Both the position numbers and the translations under genes were made by a program. A stretch of 64,000 nucleotides of DNA from Micromonospora sp. CP22 (GTDB lineage Bacteria > Actinomycetota > Actinomycetes > Mycobacteriales > Micromonosporaceae). Numbering within the stretch: the stretch's first letter is position 1; each line of letters opens with the position of its first letter. The stretch is taken from assembly GCF_009712475.1 (NCBI RefSeq), contig NZ_VCJO01000014.1, positions 1 through 64,000 on the forward strand, read 5' to 3'. A model generated the notes under the pieces. That model searched no databases. It was not told the DNA's origin and worked only from the letters and a program-made list of their open reading frames with translations. Shown in pieces: positions 52,607 to 61,971 of the stretch.

Positions 52607-54739
52607 GTGAGCAATCGACCCCTTGCTGCCGCTGGTCGTCTCGTTCCTCTCCTCCGTGCCGGATTGATCGCCGGTATCGTCGTCGCCGCCGCCGCGTACC
52701 CCGTCGTCGCGGTGACCGGGGTCGGCGCCAAGGCCACCGCGCACGCCGTGGAGAGCAAGACCCGCCTGCTGACCACCGCCCTGCCCGCCGAGACCTCCTA
52801 CCTGTACGCGCCGGACGGCAAGACCGTGCTGACCATGTTCTTCGAGGAGTACCGGCAGTACACCAAGCTGTCGGACATCTCGCCGAACATGCAGCTGGCC
52901 ATCGTGGCCGCCGAGGACAACCGCTTCTACCAGCACCACGGGGTGGACCCGAAGGGCGTCGCCCGTGCCTTCGTGGCGAACGCCCGCTCCAGCGGCGTCT
53001 CCCAGGGTGCCTCCACGCTCACCATGCAGTACGTCCGGATGGCGCTGCGGGACAGCGCCACCAACCCGAGAGAGGTGCAGGAGGCCACCGCGCAGACCCC
53101 GATGCGCAAGGTCAAGGAGATGCGTATGGCGGTCGACCTGGAGAAGGAGCTGAGCAAGGAGGAGATCCTGGAGCGCTACCTCAACTCGGCGTACTTCGGG
53201 CACCGCGCGTACGGCATCTACGCCGCCAGCGAGATCTTCTTCTCGAAGACCCCCAAGGACCTCACCGCGGTGGAGGCCGCCACCCTCGCCGGGCTGGTCA
53301 AGTCACCCTCCCAGTACGACCCGGCCACCTCCGACCAGAAGGACGCCACCGCCCGCCGCAACTACGTCCTCGACAACATGGCACGGCTCGGCTACCTCTC
53401 GCCGGACTCGGCCCAGGCGGCGAAGAGCGAACCGATCCGGCTGCGGCTGACCTACCCGCCCAACGACTGCGCCGCCGTGCCCGACGACTGGAACAGCTGG
53501 GGCTTCCTCTGCGACTACCTGAAGAACTGGTGGAGCGCTCAACCGGCGTTCGGGAAGAACCGGCTCCAACGGTTGGACAAGCTGCGTCGGGGCGGCTACC
53601 GGATCGTGCTCAGCATGGACCCGAAGATCCAGAAGGCGGCGGAGAAGAACGTCGGCACCGAAGGCAACACCGGCAGCCCGTTCGCCAACGGGATCGTGGT
53701 GGCCGAACCGGGCACCGGCCGGGTCAAGGCGATGGCGGTGAACCGCAGGTACTCCCTGGACCTGAGCGAGAACCCGCTCAGCTCCAATCCGGAGGCCGGT
53801 CCCGACGTGAAGGCCAACTACCCGAACACGGTGGCACCGCTGATGGGCGGCGGCGACCTGCCCGGCTACCAGGCGGGGTCGACGTTCAAGATGTTCCCCA
53901 TGCTGGCCGCCCTCGACGCCGGCCTGCCGTTGAACACCACCTTCAACGCGCCGCACAGCTACCGCTCCGAGGTCTACGACGGCTGGCAGCCGTCCAACGC
54001 CAGCGGCGCGATGAGCGGTACCCAGACCATGTGGTCCGGTTTCGGTAAGTCGGTGAACACCTACTTCGTCTGGCTGGAGGAACAGGTCGGGGCGGAACGG
54101 GCCGTCCGGCTCGCCGAGCAGTTGGGGCTGCGGTGGCGTACCGACGTGGACCGCGAGCACGCCTCCCCCGCGAAGGCCAACAAGTGGGGTGCCTTCACCC
54201 TGGGCGTCTCCGACGCCACCCCGTTGGAGATGGCCAACGCCTACGCGGCGGTCGCCGCCGACGGGCGCTACTGCGAAGCGCTGCCGGTCAACGCCATCTA
54301 CAACCGGGACGGCACCCCGGTCATGTACACCACGCCGGGTGGGATCGAACGCGAGGTCGCCAAGCCCCGCTGCCGCCAGGTGGTCAGCGCGGACGCGGCG
54401 CGAGCGGCCACCGACGCGGCCCGCTGTCCCACCGGCGACACCCCGGCCAAGGGCAGCTGCGGCGGCTGGTCCACGGCGGACAGCGTGCGTGGCACGGTGG
54501 GCCGCCCGGTCGCCGGCAAGACCGGTACCACGGACAGCACCCGTTCGGCCTGGTTCGTCGGCTACACACCGGAACTGGCGGCGGCCAGCTTCATCTCCGA
54601 CCCCGACAACCCCTTCAACGCGGTGGGCGACGGGCAGTCGCAGATCCCGATCGAGGCGGTGGCGAACACCCTCCGCGACGCGCTGAAGGGCAAACCGGTC
54701 CGGGACTTCGTCCCGCCCTCGGACCGGATCGTCGGTTGA
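52607..54739 (+). CDS. Class A penicillin-binding protein (transglycosylase/transpeptidase)
   Basis: A 710-residue bifunctional peptidoglycan synthase. N-terminal membrane helix about 15-38; GT51 domain with EDNRFYQHHGVD and GASTLTMQ; transpeptidase domain with STFK (SxxK), SVN and KTGT motifs. The long glycosyltransferase-to-transpeptidase linker and several Cys (for example CGG near 622) are typical of actinobacterial PonA-like proteins. GTG 52607 without a ribosome binding site suggests a leaderless mRNA. It ends 3 bp before the converging cobB stop. Confidence 0.93.
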   Translation: MSNRPLAAAGRLVPLLRAGLIAGIVVAAAAYPVVAVTGVGAKATAHAVESKTRLLTTALPAETSYLYAPDGKTVLTMFFEEYRQYTKLSDISPNMQLAIVAAEDNRFYQHHGVDPKGVARAFVANARSSGVSQGASTLTMQYVRMALRDSATNPREVQEATAQTPMRKVKEMRMAVDLEKELSKEEILERYLNSAYFGHRAYGIYAASEIFFSKTPKDLTAVEAATLAGLVKSPSQYDPATSDQKDATARRNYVLDNMARLGYLSPDSAQAAKSEPIRLRLTYPPNDCAAVPDDWNSWGFLCDYLKNWWSAQPAFGKNRLQRLDKLRRGGYRIVLSMDPKIQKAAEKNVGTEGNTGSPFANGIVVAEPGTGRVKAMAVNRRYSLDLSENPLSSNPEAGPDVKANYPNTVAPLMGGGDLPGYQAGSTFKMFPMLAALDAGLPLNTTFNAPHSYRSEVYDGWQPSNASGAMSGTQTMWSGFGKSVNTYFVWLEEQVGAERAVRLAEQLGLRWRTDVDREHASPAKANKWGAFTLGVSDATPLEMANAYAAVAADGRYCEALPVNAIYNRDGTPVMYTTPGGIEREVAKPRCRQVVSADAARAATDAARCPTGDTPAKGSCGGWSTADSVRGTVGRPVAGKTGTTDSTRSAWFVGYTPELAAASFISDPDNPFNAVGDGQSQIPIEAVANTLRDALKGKPVRDFVPPSDRIVG

Positions 54740-54742
54740 CGG

Positions 54743-56221
54743 TCAGGCCGTCGGCGCACCGGCCGGCCCGGCGGCTGCCGCACCCGCCGGGTCGCCCAGG
54801 GCGGCACCCGCCGGCCCGGCCGGGCCACCGTCGCCGACCCCGACCGTGGCCGGTTCGGCCGCAGCGGCGGCCACCAGCCGCGTCGCGATGCGCGGGTACG
54901 CGGCCCAGTGCGGCACGAGCTGGGAGGCGTGCACGCCCCGCCAGATGAATCCCTCCGGAGCGCCGCCCGGCCAGCTCCACGCCGGCCGCTGCCCACCCCG
55001 GGGCGTGAGAACCGCCCGGTGCTCCTTGTGCCCGATCACCACCTCGCCCCGCGTGGCGACCACACTGTCACCCTGGGCAGTGGCCTCCCGGTAGCCGACC
55101 ACCAGCCCGTCCCGGAGGCTGCCGATCGCGTCGATCACCCCGCACATCGGCAACCCGTCCAGTTCCCGAGCCAGCCAGAGCAGGCCGGCCCCCTCCGCGA
55201 CCACCGGCCGCCCGGTGCGGGCCAACTCGGCGACCGCGATGCAGAGCCGCCGGTTGGCGGAGAGCTGCTCCGCGTACGACTCGGGCAGAGCACCACCGAC
55301 CACCAGGGCCTTGGTCCCGGCGGGCAGCACCTCGTCGGTGAACGGGTCGAGCGTGACCACCTGGGCACCGGCGGCTGCCAGCAGCTCTGCCGTCTCGGCG
55401 TGGCTGAAGCTGCCGCCCGGGCCACCGACCAGCGCCACCACCGGACGGTCGGCGCCAGCGGGCAGGGGTGCGGACACCTCGTCGGCACCCGACGGCGACC
55501 ACGGCTGCACCCCCAGCGCGGGTGCCGAGCGGGCCAGCCCGAGCAGCCGCTCCAGATCCACCGTGGCGGTCACCGCCTCACCCAACCGCCGGACCGCCCG
55601 GGTGGCCTCGCCCGCGCCTTCGAGTACCGGCACCACCCCGTACCGCCGGGACGGCAGCACCGAGGGCAGGTCCTGGCGGCGCAACGCGCCGTAGACCGGT
55701 ACGCCGATGTCGTCCAGCGCCTCACGCAGCAGCGCCTCGTGCCGGGCTGAGGCGACCCGGTTGAGGATCACCCCGCCGATCCACAACTGCTCGTCGTACG
55801 CCCGGAAGCCGTGCACCAGGGCGGCCACCGACTGGCCCATCGCGGCGACGTCGACCACCAGCACCACCGGGCTACGCAGCACGGTGGCGACGGCGGCGGT
55901 CGACTCGGTCTCGCTGCGGCCGGTCAGGCTGTCGTACAGGCCCATGCTGCCCTGCACCACGGCGAGGTCCGCGCCGGCCGCACCGTGCGACAACAGCGGG
56001 GCGACCCGATCGGCACCCACCAACCGCGGATCCAGCGTGCGCCCCGGTCGACCACTGGCGAGCCCCAGATACGCCGCGTCCACCTGGTCCGGTCCGACCT
56101 TGAAGCCGGCCACGTCGAGACCCCGGTCGGCGAACGCGGCGAGCAGCCCGATCGCCAGCGTGTTCTTGCCGTGTCCAGAGGAGGGGGCACTGAGCACCAG
56201 ACGCGGCACGCCCGTCATCAT
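54743..56221 (-). CDS. cobB: Cobyrinate a,c-diamide synthase (CobB type)
   Basis: A 492-residue CobB-family protein: N-terminal ATP-binding half (SAPSSGHGKNTLAIG, GPDQVDAAYL) and C-terminal class I glutamine amidotransferase-like half. It should amidate the a and c side chains of the corrin. The GATase nucleophile motif, ECAGLL or ECGG in relatives, reads EGAGLLWL here, so the expected Cys is Gly; the C-terminal His (VHASQLVPHW) remains. The last 30 residues are Ala/Gly/Pro repeats. ATG 56221 with GAGGAG upstream. Confidence 0.87.
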   Translation of the reverse strand: MMTGVPRLVLSAPSSGHGKNTLAIGLLAAFADRGLDVAGFKVGPDQVDAAYLGLASGRPGRTLDPRLVGADRVAPLLSHGAAGADLAVVQGSMGLYDSLTGRSETESTAAVATVLRSPVVLVVDVAAMGQSVAALVHGFRAYDEQLWIGGVILNRVASARHEALLREALDDIGVPVYGALRRQDLPSVLPSRRYGVVPVLEGAGEATRAVRRLGEAVTATVDLERLLGLARSAPALGVQPWSPSGADEVSAPLPAGADRPVVALVGGPGGSFSHAETAELLAAAGAQVVTLDPFTDEVLPAGTKALVVGGALPESYAEQLSANRRLCIAVAELARTGRPVVAEGAGLLWLARELDGLPMCGVIDAIGSLRDGLVVGYREATAQGDSVVATRGEVVIGHKEHRAVLTPRGGQRPAWSWPGGAPEGFIWRGVHASQLVPHWAAYPRIATRLVAAAAAEPATVGVGDGGPAGPAGAALGDPAGAAAAGPAGAPTA

Positions 56222-56490
56222 CGACTCCTCGCGAGCGGTCGGCGTGCCGACCGTCGGCGCGCTCCGCCCGCGTGACGATAGCTGAACCCGACGCCCCACA
56301 GGCACCCCTCGCCGCCGCGTCCCGTCCAGGTCAGCCGAGTCCGTGGCGGACCGCCCCCACGCCGGTACGCTCCGCCACCGGACGCCGTCCGTGCCCCGCC
56401 CCCACCGACACCACTGCCTACGACGGCCCGGCGGGCGCGCACGGTGACGGCTCGGACCAGTGGCGGCGGTCACACGGGTAATCTCGTGGC

Positions 56491-57309
56491 GTGTACCGCT
56501 TCCTGCTGACGCCCCGCTGGCTGGGCCTTCTCGTGCTGGCCCTGGCCGCCGCCACGGTGATGGTGCTGCTCGGCAACTGGCAGCTGGAGCGCTACCACGG
56601 CCGGACGGCGGTCAACGAACGCATCGACGCCGGCCTGCGGATGGACCCGGTGCCGTTGCGGGAGGCAGTGCCCGCGCCGACCGGTGGCCCTGGCACGGTC
56701 GGTGCGCCGCCGCAGCAGGAGCGGACCTTCACCCGGGTCACCGTGACCGGCCGGTACGACACGGACAACATCGTCCTGGTGCGGGGCCGCACGGTCGACA
56801 GCCGGGTCGGCTTCGAGGTGGTCACCCCGCTGGTGCTCGCCGACGGCACCGCCGTCCTGGTGGACCGGGGCTGGATCCCACCCGCCCCGGGTGGGGCGCT
56901 CGCCCAGCCGGACGTGCCACCGGCACCGACGGGTGAGGTGACCGTCGAGGGTCGGGTGCACGCGAGCGAGAGCGGCGACGCCAAGGTGTCCCGCCGTGAC
57001 GGCCGGGTGGAGAGCCGTCGGGTCTCCGTCCCCCAACTCGCCAGCGAGTTGCCGTACCCGGTACACGGCGCGTACGTGCTGCTCGACCAGCAGACACCGG
57101 CCGCCGACCCGGCGTTCCGGGCGGTGTCGATCGGGCATGCCAACAACTGGCAGAACCTCGGCTACGTCGTCCAGTGGTGGATCTTCGCTGCGATGACCCT
57201 GGTCGGCTATGGCTGGATCGTCCGCCGCGAGGCCCGTCGGCTCGCCGGAGTGGTCGACGAACGCCCCCGTGACCGGGCCGCCGACTCCGGCACACCGGCC
57301 GCCACCTGA
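56491..57309 (+). CDS. SURF1 family cytochrome oxidase biogenesis protein
   Basis: A 272-residue SURF1 homologue for aa3 oxidase assembly. It has two membrane helices (about 10-28 and 223-242) with the extracytoplasmic domain between them; signature LGNWQLERYHGR after the first helix and VLVDRGWIPP in the middle, AVSIGHANNWQNLGYVVQWW before the second. Start GTG 56491. It ends 4 bp before the converging ligase stop. The 269-bp gap to cobB shows no confident element. Confidence 0.9.
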   Translation: MYRFLLTPRWLGLLVLALAAATVMVLLGNWQLERYHGRTAVNERIDAGLRMDPVPLREAVPAPTGGPGTVGAPPQQERTFTRVTVTGRYDTDNIVLVRGRTVDSRVGFEVVTPLVLADGTAVLVDRGWIPPAPGGALAQPDVPPAPTGEVTVEGRVHASESGDAKVSRRDGRVESRRVSVPQLASELPYPVHGAYVLLDQQTPAADPAFRAVSIGHANNWQNLGYVVQWWIFAAMTLVGYGWIVRREARRLAGVVDERPRDRAADSGTPAAT

Positions 57310-57313
57310 CCGC

Positions 57314-58891
57314 TCAACCGGCTGGGCGGCCCGCGTGTATCGCCCGGACGGCGTCGATGGTGTCCGCCTCGGCGGCCGTCTTGTCGTCCCGGTAGCGGAC
57401 CACCCGGGCGAACCGCAGGGCGACCCCGCCGGGATAGCGCGAACTGGCCTGCACACCGTCGAAGGCGATCTCCACGACCTGCTCGGGTCGGACCCGGACG
57501 ACCCAGTCCCCGCGTTCCATCGCGAGGCCGAGGAAGCGCTCGGTCTGCCAGCGCAGCAGTTCGTCGGTGAGCCCCTTGAAGGTCTTGCCGAGCATCACGA
57601 ACCCACCGGTGTCCGGGTCGCGGGCGCCCAGGTGCAGGTTCGACAACCATCCGGTGCGACGGCCACTGCCCCACTCCACGGCGAGCACGACCAGGTCGAG
57701 GGTGTGCCGGGGCTTCACCTTGACCCAGGCCGCGCCGCGCCGCCCGGCGTCGTAGGGCGCGTCCGGCGCCTTGACCACCACCCCCTCCTGACCGGCGTCG
57801 AGCGCGGCGGCGAAGGCCGCACCGGCCCGCTCGGGGTCGTCCACCTCCGTCCGGCCGACCAGCAGCGACGCGTCGACGGTGCCGTCCAGCGCGGCCCATC
57901 GGTCCCGGCCCGGCAGGTCGATCAGATCCGCGCCGTCGAGGTGGAGCAGGTCGAAGAAGTACGGCGTGAGCACGGTCGTGCCGGTCCGTTCGGCGGCGGC
58001 ACGCACCGCCGGTGCGACCGGTTCCCGCGCGACGGCACCGGCCCGTCGAGCCGCCGCGCTGGACGTCTGCTGGAACGGCAGTGGTCGCCCGGCGGCGTCC
58101 AGCCCGATGGCCTCCCCGTCGAGGACGATCTCCCGCGCGGGCAGGTTACGCATGGCGGCGACCACCTCGGGCACCCGGGCGGTGATCTCGTCGAGGCTGC
58201 GGGAGAACACGGCGATGTCGGAACCACTGCGATGCGCCTGGATCCGGATGCCGTCGAGCTTCACGTCGACCACCGCGGGCATTCCGGTGGCGGCCAACGC
58301 CTCGTCGACGGTGGACGCGCTCTGCGCCAGCATCGGCGCGAGGGCCCGGCCCACCTGGAGCCCGAACCCGGCCAGCGCCGCAGCGCCACCGTCGAGAGCG
58401 GCCACCGCCACCGCCCGCAGGTCACCGGCGAGCAGCAGGGCCCGGCGTACGACGGAGACGGAGACACCGGCCGCTCGGGCGATCGCGTCGGCCAACAGCC
58501 CGGCCTGGGCACCGTGGCGCAACTCGCCGAGGAAGAGACCGGTCAGCAACCGCTGCTCGTCTGCGGTGGCAGCCGAGTAGAGCCGGTGCACCAGATCCCG
58601 ACGGCGTGCCTGCGAACCCGCGCCGTGCACCGCGGCGATCTCGTCGATCGCGGCGTCGACCGCCGACACGGTCAGCGTCGGCTCGGCCGCCGGTGGAGGA
58701 AGGTCACGCAGGCTGGCCCAACCGACGCCGGTCTGCCGCTGACGCAGCTCACCGGCGAGCCACCCGGAGCCCGCCGCCACCTCGGGCGGATCCAGCCGAC
58801 GCAGGGCGTCGGCGAGCAACTCGACCTTGGCCCGCCGACCGCTGGTCGCGCCGACGGCCGCCGAGGTGGCAGCCAGGTCCAGAAACCGCAC
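57314..58891 (-). CDS. ATP-dependent DNA ligase (LigB type)
   Basis: A 525-residue ATP-dependent ligase with N-terminal DNA-binding domain, nucleotidyltransferase core with adenylated Lys in VDVKLDGIRIQ (KxDG), motif EIVLDGEAIG, and C-terminal OB domain (WVKVKPRHTLDLVVLAVEWG). It resembles mycobacterial LigB and is non-essential beside NAD ligase LigA in relatives. GTG 58891 follows AGGATGAGG; the frame extends upstream into a low-complexity repeat, not protein. Confidence 0.92.
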   Translation of the reverse strand: MRFLDLAATSAAVGATSGRRAKVELLADALRRLDPPEVAAGSGWLAGELRQRQTGVGWASLRDLPPPAAEPTLTVSAVDAAIDEIAAVHGAGSQARRRDLVHRLYSAATADEQRLLTGLFLGELRHGAQAGLLADAIARAAGVSVSVVRRALLLAGDLRAVAVAALDGGAAALAGFGLQVGRALAPMLAQSASTVDEALAATGMPAVVDVKLDGIRIQAHRSGSDIAVFSRSLDEITARVPEVVAAMRNLPAREIVLDGEAIGLDAAGRPLPFQQTSSAAARRAGAVAREPVAPAVRAAAERTGTTVLTPYFFDLLHLDGADLIDLPGRDRWAALDGTVDASLLVGRTEVDDPERAGAAFAAALDAGQEGVVVKAPDAPYDAGRRGAAWVKVKPRHTLDLVVLAVEWGSGRRTGWLSNLHLGARDPDTGGFVMLGKTFKGLTDELLRWQTERFLGLAMERGDWVVRVRPEQVVEIAFDGVQASSRYPGGVALRFARVVRYRDDKTAAEADTIDAVRAIHAGRPAG

Positions 58892-59018
58892 GACCTCATC
58901 CTGCCAGCCAGCACCGACAACCGGCGCGACCTGCGCGGGACCGCCGAGCCGCCCGATGGGTCGGCACCCGGCCCGACGGCACCGCTCCCCCGTGCGTCCG
59001 GCGTCCGACACCCGACGT

Positions 59019-59079
59019 CCGGCACCCGGCACCCGGCACCCGGCACCCGGCACCCGGCACCCGGCACCCGGCACCCGGC
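59019..59079. repeat. Heptanucleotide tandem repeat
   Basis: Eight perfect copies of CCGGCAC (59019-59074) plus a partial one, between the ligase gene start and the 59145 gene. A seven-base unit would shift a reading frame if it lay in a gene; here it is upstream of the ligase. Confidence 0.95.
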
Positions 59080-59144
59080 GATGGTCGGGCGACGCGCGAC
59101 GGCGCCCGCGCGGCGGGTCGTGATCGGGGCGGCGTGCGACGGCG

Positions 59145-59351
59145 TCAGGCCGGGACCGGCTCCTCGATGCGCAGCCCACGGGCGCGGACCCCGTCGGCGA
59201 TGCGGGACAGCGACGCGTCCAGGGCGACCAGGGCGGCGGACAGCTCGCCGAGCTGTTCCTTGAGCGTGTCGTCGGGCCACGCGGAGACGTCGACGTCCCC
59301 CAGAGCGATGACGGCGGCCTCCAGGCGGGCCAGAACCTCGTTCGTACGCAT
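59145..59351 (-). CDS. Small helical protein, DUF222-like N-terminus
   Basis: A 68-residue helical protein (MRTNEVLARLEAAVIALG...) whose helix pattern and LKEQLGELSAALVALDASLSRI segment recall the N-terminal part of DUF222/HNH proteins. No HNH part follows. It may be an independent small protein or a remnant. ATG 59351. Confidence 0.5.
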   Translation of the reverse strand: MRTNEVLARLEAAVIALGDVDVSAWPDDTLKEQLGELSAALVALDASLSRIADGVRARGLRIEEPVPA

Positions 59352-59421
59352 GTTCGAGAGGCTACAACAGCCCCGCGTCCGACACACCGGAAACGGTCAC
59401 CGAGGTTGCGAGGTTACGGAT

Positions 59422-60792
59422 TCACCCACGACCCGCCTCGGCCACCCGGGCCAGCAGCAACGCCTCGGCGAGGCAGACCCGGGCGAACTCACCCAGGTGC
59501 AGGCTCTCGTTCGGCCCGTGAGCCCGGGCGTGCGGGTCCTCCACCCCGGTCACCAGGATCGCCGCCTGCGGAAACATCTCCTGGAAGGTGGCGATGAACG
59601 GGATGGAGCCACCAACCCCGATCTCCACCGCGTCGGTGCCGTCCCAGGCGGCACGCAACGCCGACCGGGCGGCGTCGAACATCGGGCCGCTGGCGTCGAT
59701 GACGCAGGGCGCACCCTCCTGCTCGAAGGTCACCTCGACCTGTGCGCCCCACGGCGCGTACTTCTCGAGGTGGGCGCGAAGCGCCGCGTACGCCTGCTTC
59801 GGCTCGTCACCCGGCGCCAGCCGTACGCTCAGCTTGGCCTTGGCCGACGGGACCAGCGCGTTCGGCGCCTCGCCGGTGGCCGGGGCGTCGATGCCGAGCA
59901 CCGCGAGCGCCGGCTTGGTCCACAGCCGGTCGGTGATCCGGCCGGTGCCGAACAGCTGCACGCCCTCGGCCAGCCCGGCCTCGGCGCGGAACCGGTCCTC
60001 CGGATAGTCCACCCGGGCCGCCTCCTTGCCGACCAGCCCCGCCACCGCCACGTCTCCGGCGTCGTCGTGCAGCGTGGCCAGCAGCCGGACCAGGGCGGTG
60101 AGCGCGTCCGGTACCGCACCGCCGAACATGCCGCTGTGCACGGCCTGGTCCAGGGTGCGCAGCTCCACGAAGCAGTTGACGATGCCGCGCAACGACGTGG
60201 TGAGCGCCGGTAGGCCGACATCCCAGTTGGCCGAGTCGGCGATCACGATGACGTCGGCGTCGAGCTTGTCCCGGTGCTCGGCCAGCAGTCGCTCCAGCGA
60301 GTCGGAGCCGTACTCCTCCTCACCCTCGACGAACACGACCACCCCGACCGGCAGCCGGTCGCCGAACGCGCGCAGCGCCGCGATGTGCGCCATGATGCCC
60401 GCCTTGTCGTCGGCGGCACCCCGCCCGTAGAGGCGGCCGTCCCGCTCGACCGGCACGAACGGGTCCGACTCCCACAACGCCGGATCGCCGATCGGCTGCA
60501 CGTCGTGGTGGGCGTAGAGCATGACGGTCGGGGCACCCGGAGGTGCGGCCTTGCGGCCGATGACCGCGGGCTGACCACCGGCCCGGGCCACCTCCACGTC
60601 GAGGCCAACCCCGCGCAGCAACTCGGCGACCGCCTCGGCGGAACGCTCCACGTGCGCGTGGTCGAAGCCTTCGAAGGCGATGCCGGGAATGCGGACGAGC
60701 CGCTCCAGGTCGGCGCGGACGCCGGGCAGCTCCCGCGCCACGGCCTCCCGCAGCTCGGACTCGGTCATGATCGGTGTGGTCATGACCGGCAT
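59422..60792 (-). CDS. M20-family dipeptidase
   Basis: A 456-residue zinc peptidase of the M20 dipeptidase group. It has the metal-binding YAHHDVQP and GRGAADDKAG segments, EGEEEYGS with the catalytic Glu, and the insertion (dimerisation) domain in the middle. Cytosolic. ATG 60792 and in-frame ATGs at 60783 and 60768 cannot be separated by ribosome binding sites. Confidence 0.9.
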   Translation of the reverse strand: MPVMTTPIMTESELREAVARELPGVRADLERLVRIPGIAFEGFDHAHVERSAEAVAELLRGVGLDVEVARAGGQPAVIGRKAAPPGAPTVMLYAHHDVQPIGDPALWESDPFVPVERDGRLYGRGAADDKAGIMAHIAALRAFGDRLPVGVVVFVEGEEEYGSDSLERLLAEHRDKLDADVIVIADSANWDVGLPALTTSLRGIVNCFVELRTLDQAVHSGMFGGAVPDALTALVRLLATLHDDAGDVAVAGLVGKEAARVDYPEDRFRAEAGLAEGVQLFGTGRITDRLWTKPALAVLGIDAPATGEAPNALVPSAKAKLSVRLAPGDEPKQAYAALRAHLEKYAPWGAQVEVTFEQEGAPCVIDASGPMFDAARSALRAAWDGTDAVEIGVGGSIPFIATFQEMFPQAAILVTGVEDPHARAHGPNESLHLGEFARVCLAEALLLARVAEAGRG

Positions 60793-60804
60793 CGTATGTC
60801 GGCC

Positions 60805-61467
60805 TTACCGAGCCGGCGCGGGCGGCGTGACATCCCGACCCGGCAGGATCCGGCAGTAGTAGTCCGTCGGGTCGTGCGGTAGGGCGGGTGCGCCGTCGAC
60901 CACCACATCGGCGCGGGCCTCGGTACCGTCGGCGGCGAAGTGAGCGCGCTCGATGACGTGCCAACGACGCAGCTCCGGCAGGATCTCCGGACCGTCCCGG
61001 CTGACCGCCCGGGTCAGCCGCAGCGGCTGCGGTGCGGTGACGAAGACCGCCAGGGTCAGGTCCACCACGGCGGCGGCCCGCGCCGCGCTGACCCCCTCCA
61101 CGATGAGCACCGGCGCGACCGGAACCGGCACCGGGGCGGGCAGGAAGCACCGCCGCGTCCAGTTGTACCGGCGATAGGCACCGGCCTGTCCGGCCCGAAC
61201 CGGGGCCAACACCTGCTCCTCCAGCCGGGGCCAGAAGCTGAGCTGGTCGGCCCACCCGTCGAGCAGGTCGTCGGTGTGCACCACCGGCGGGCGGGTGGTG
61301 TCGGACGTCGCGGCGAGGGCGTCGGCCAGGCGCGCCGCGAAGGCCGTCTTGCCCGCGCCGCTCGGACCGTCGACAGCCACCAACCGGGTACGCCCCAGCC
61401 GGGCCGGTCCCGCCAGCACCCTCCGGGCCAGCCCGGCGTACGCCTCGAAGCCCACCACCACGGGCAC
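60805..61467 (-). CDS. Uridine kinase-like P-loop kinase
   Basis: A 220-residue P-loop NTPase with Walker A DGPSGAGKT near residue 35 and the TDDLLDGWAD acceptor-site segment seen in uridine kinase-like proteins. Start GTG 61467 is where similarity begins. The phosphate acceptor is uncertain; many actinobacterial members are of unknown substrate. Confidence 0.78.
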   Translation of the reverse strand: MPVVVGFEAYAGLARRVLAGPARLGRTRLVAVDGPSGAGKTAFAARLADALAATSDTTRPPVVHTDDLLDGWADQLSFWPRLEEQVLAPVRAGQAGAYRRYNWTRRCFLPAPVPVPVAPVLIVEGVSAARAAAVVDLTLAVFVTAPQPLRLTRAVSRDGPEILPELRRWHVIERAHFAADGTEARADVVVDGAPALPHDPTDYYCRILPGRDVTPPAPAR

Positions 61468-61538
61468 CGACGTTACCGATCGGGTTGTCCCCGGCCACTT
61501 CGGACCGCAGGGCCGCCGCCGAACGGCATGATCGTGGC

Positions 61539-61955
61539 GTGTCCCATTCCGTGATGAGTCCCGGTGTCGAGGCGTTGCTGGAGCAGGCCCGTGCGGGCAT
61601 GACCCGGTTGACCCCGCAAGAGACGGTGCAGGCCGCCAGCCGGGGTGCGCTCGTGATCGACACACGCACCGACTTACAGCGTCGGGAGCAGGGCAACCTG
61701 CCCGGCGTCATCGTGATCGACCGGACGGTGCTGGAGTGGCGGCTCGACCCGGCCAGTGATTGGCGGATACCCGAGGCGACCGGGTACGACCTGGAGATCG
61801 TCGTGGTGTGCCGACAGGGCTACAGCTCCAGCCTCGCCGCCGCGAGCCTGCGCGCCCTGGGCCTGCACCGGGCGACCGACATGATCGGCGGGGTGGAGGC
61901 ATGGCGCTCGGCCGGCCTGCCCTTCTCCGATCAGCCCGCCGACATCCGCTACTGA
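61539..61955 (+). CDS. Rhodanese-like sulfurtransferase
   Basis: A 138-residue single-domain rhodanese. The active-site loop CRQGYSS with nucleophilic Cys follows EIVVV, and LVIDTRTDLQRREQGNLPG is the conserved first half. It would transfer sulfane sulfur. Divergent from the kinase gene across 71 bp. Confidence 0.88.
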   Translation: MSHSVMSPGVEALLEQARAGMTRLTPQETVQAASRGALVIDTRTDLQRREQGNLPGVIVIDRTVLEWRLDPASDWRIPEATGYDLEIVVVCRQGYSSSLAAASLRALGLHRATDMIGGVEAWRSAGLPFSDQPADIRY

Positions 61956-61971
61956 CCGACCTCGGCAGCGG

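Noticed and set aside
56222-56490. Cobalamin riboswitch before cobB
   Set aside because: Only a GCCACTG heptamer is present on the minus strand; the other conserved blocks and helices are missing.
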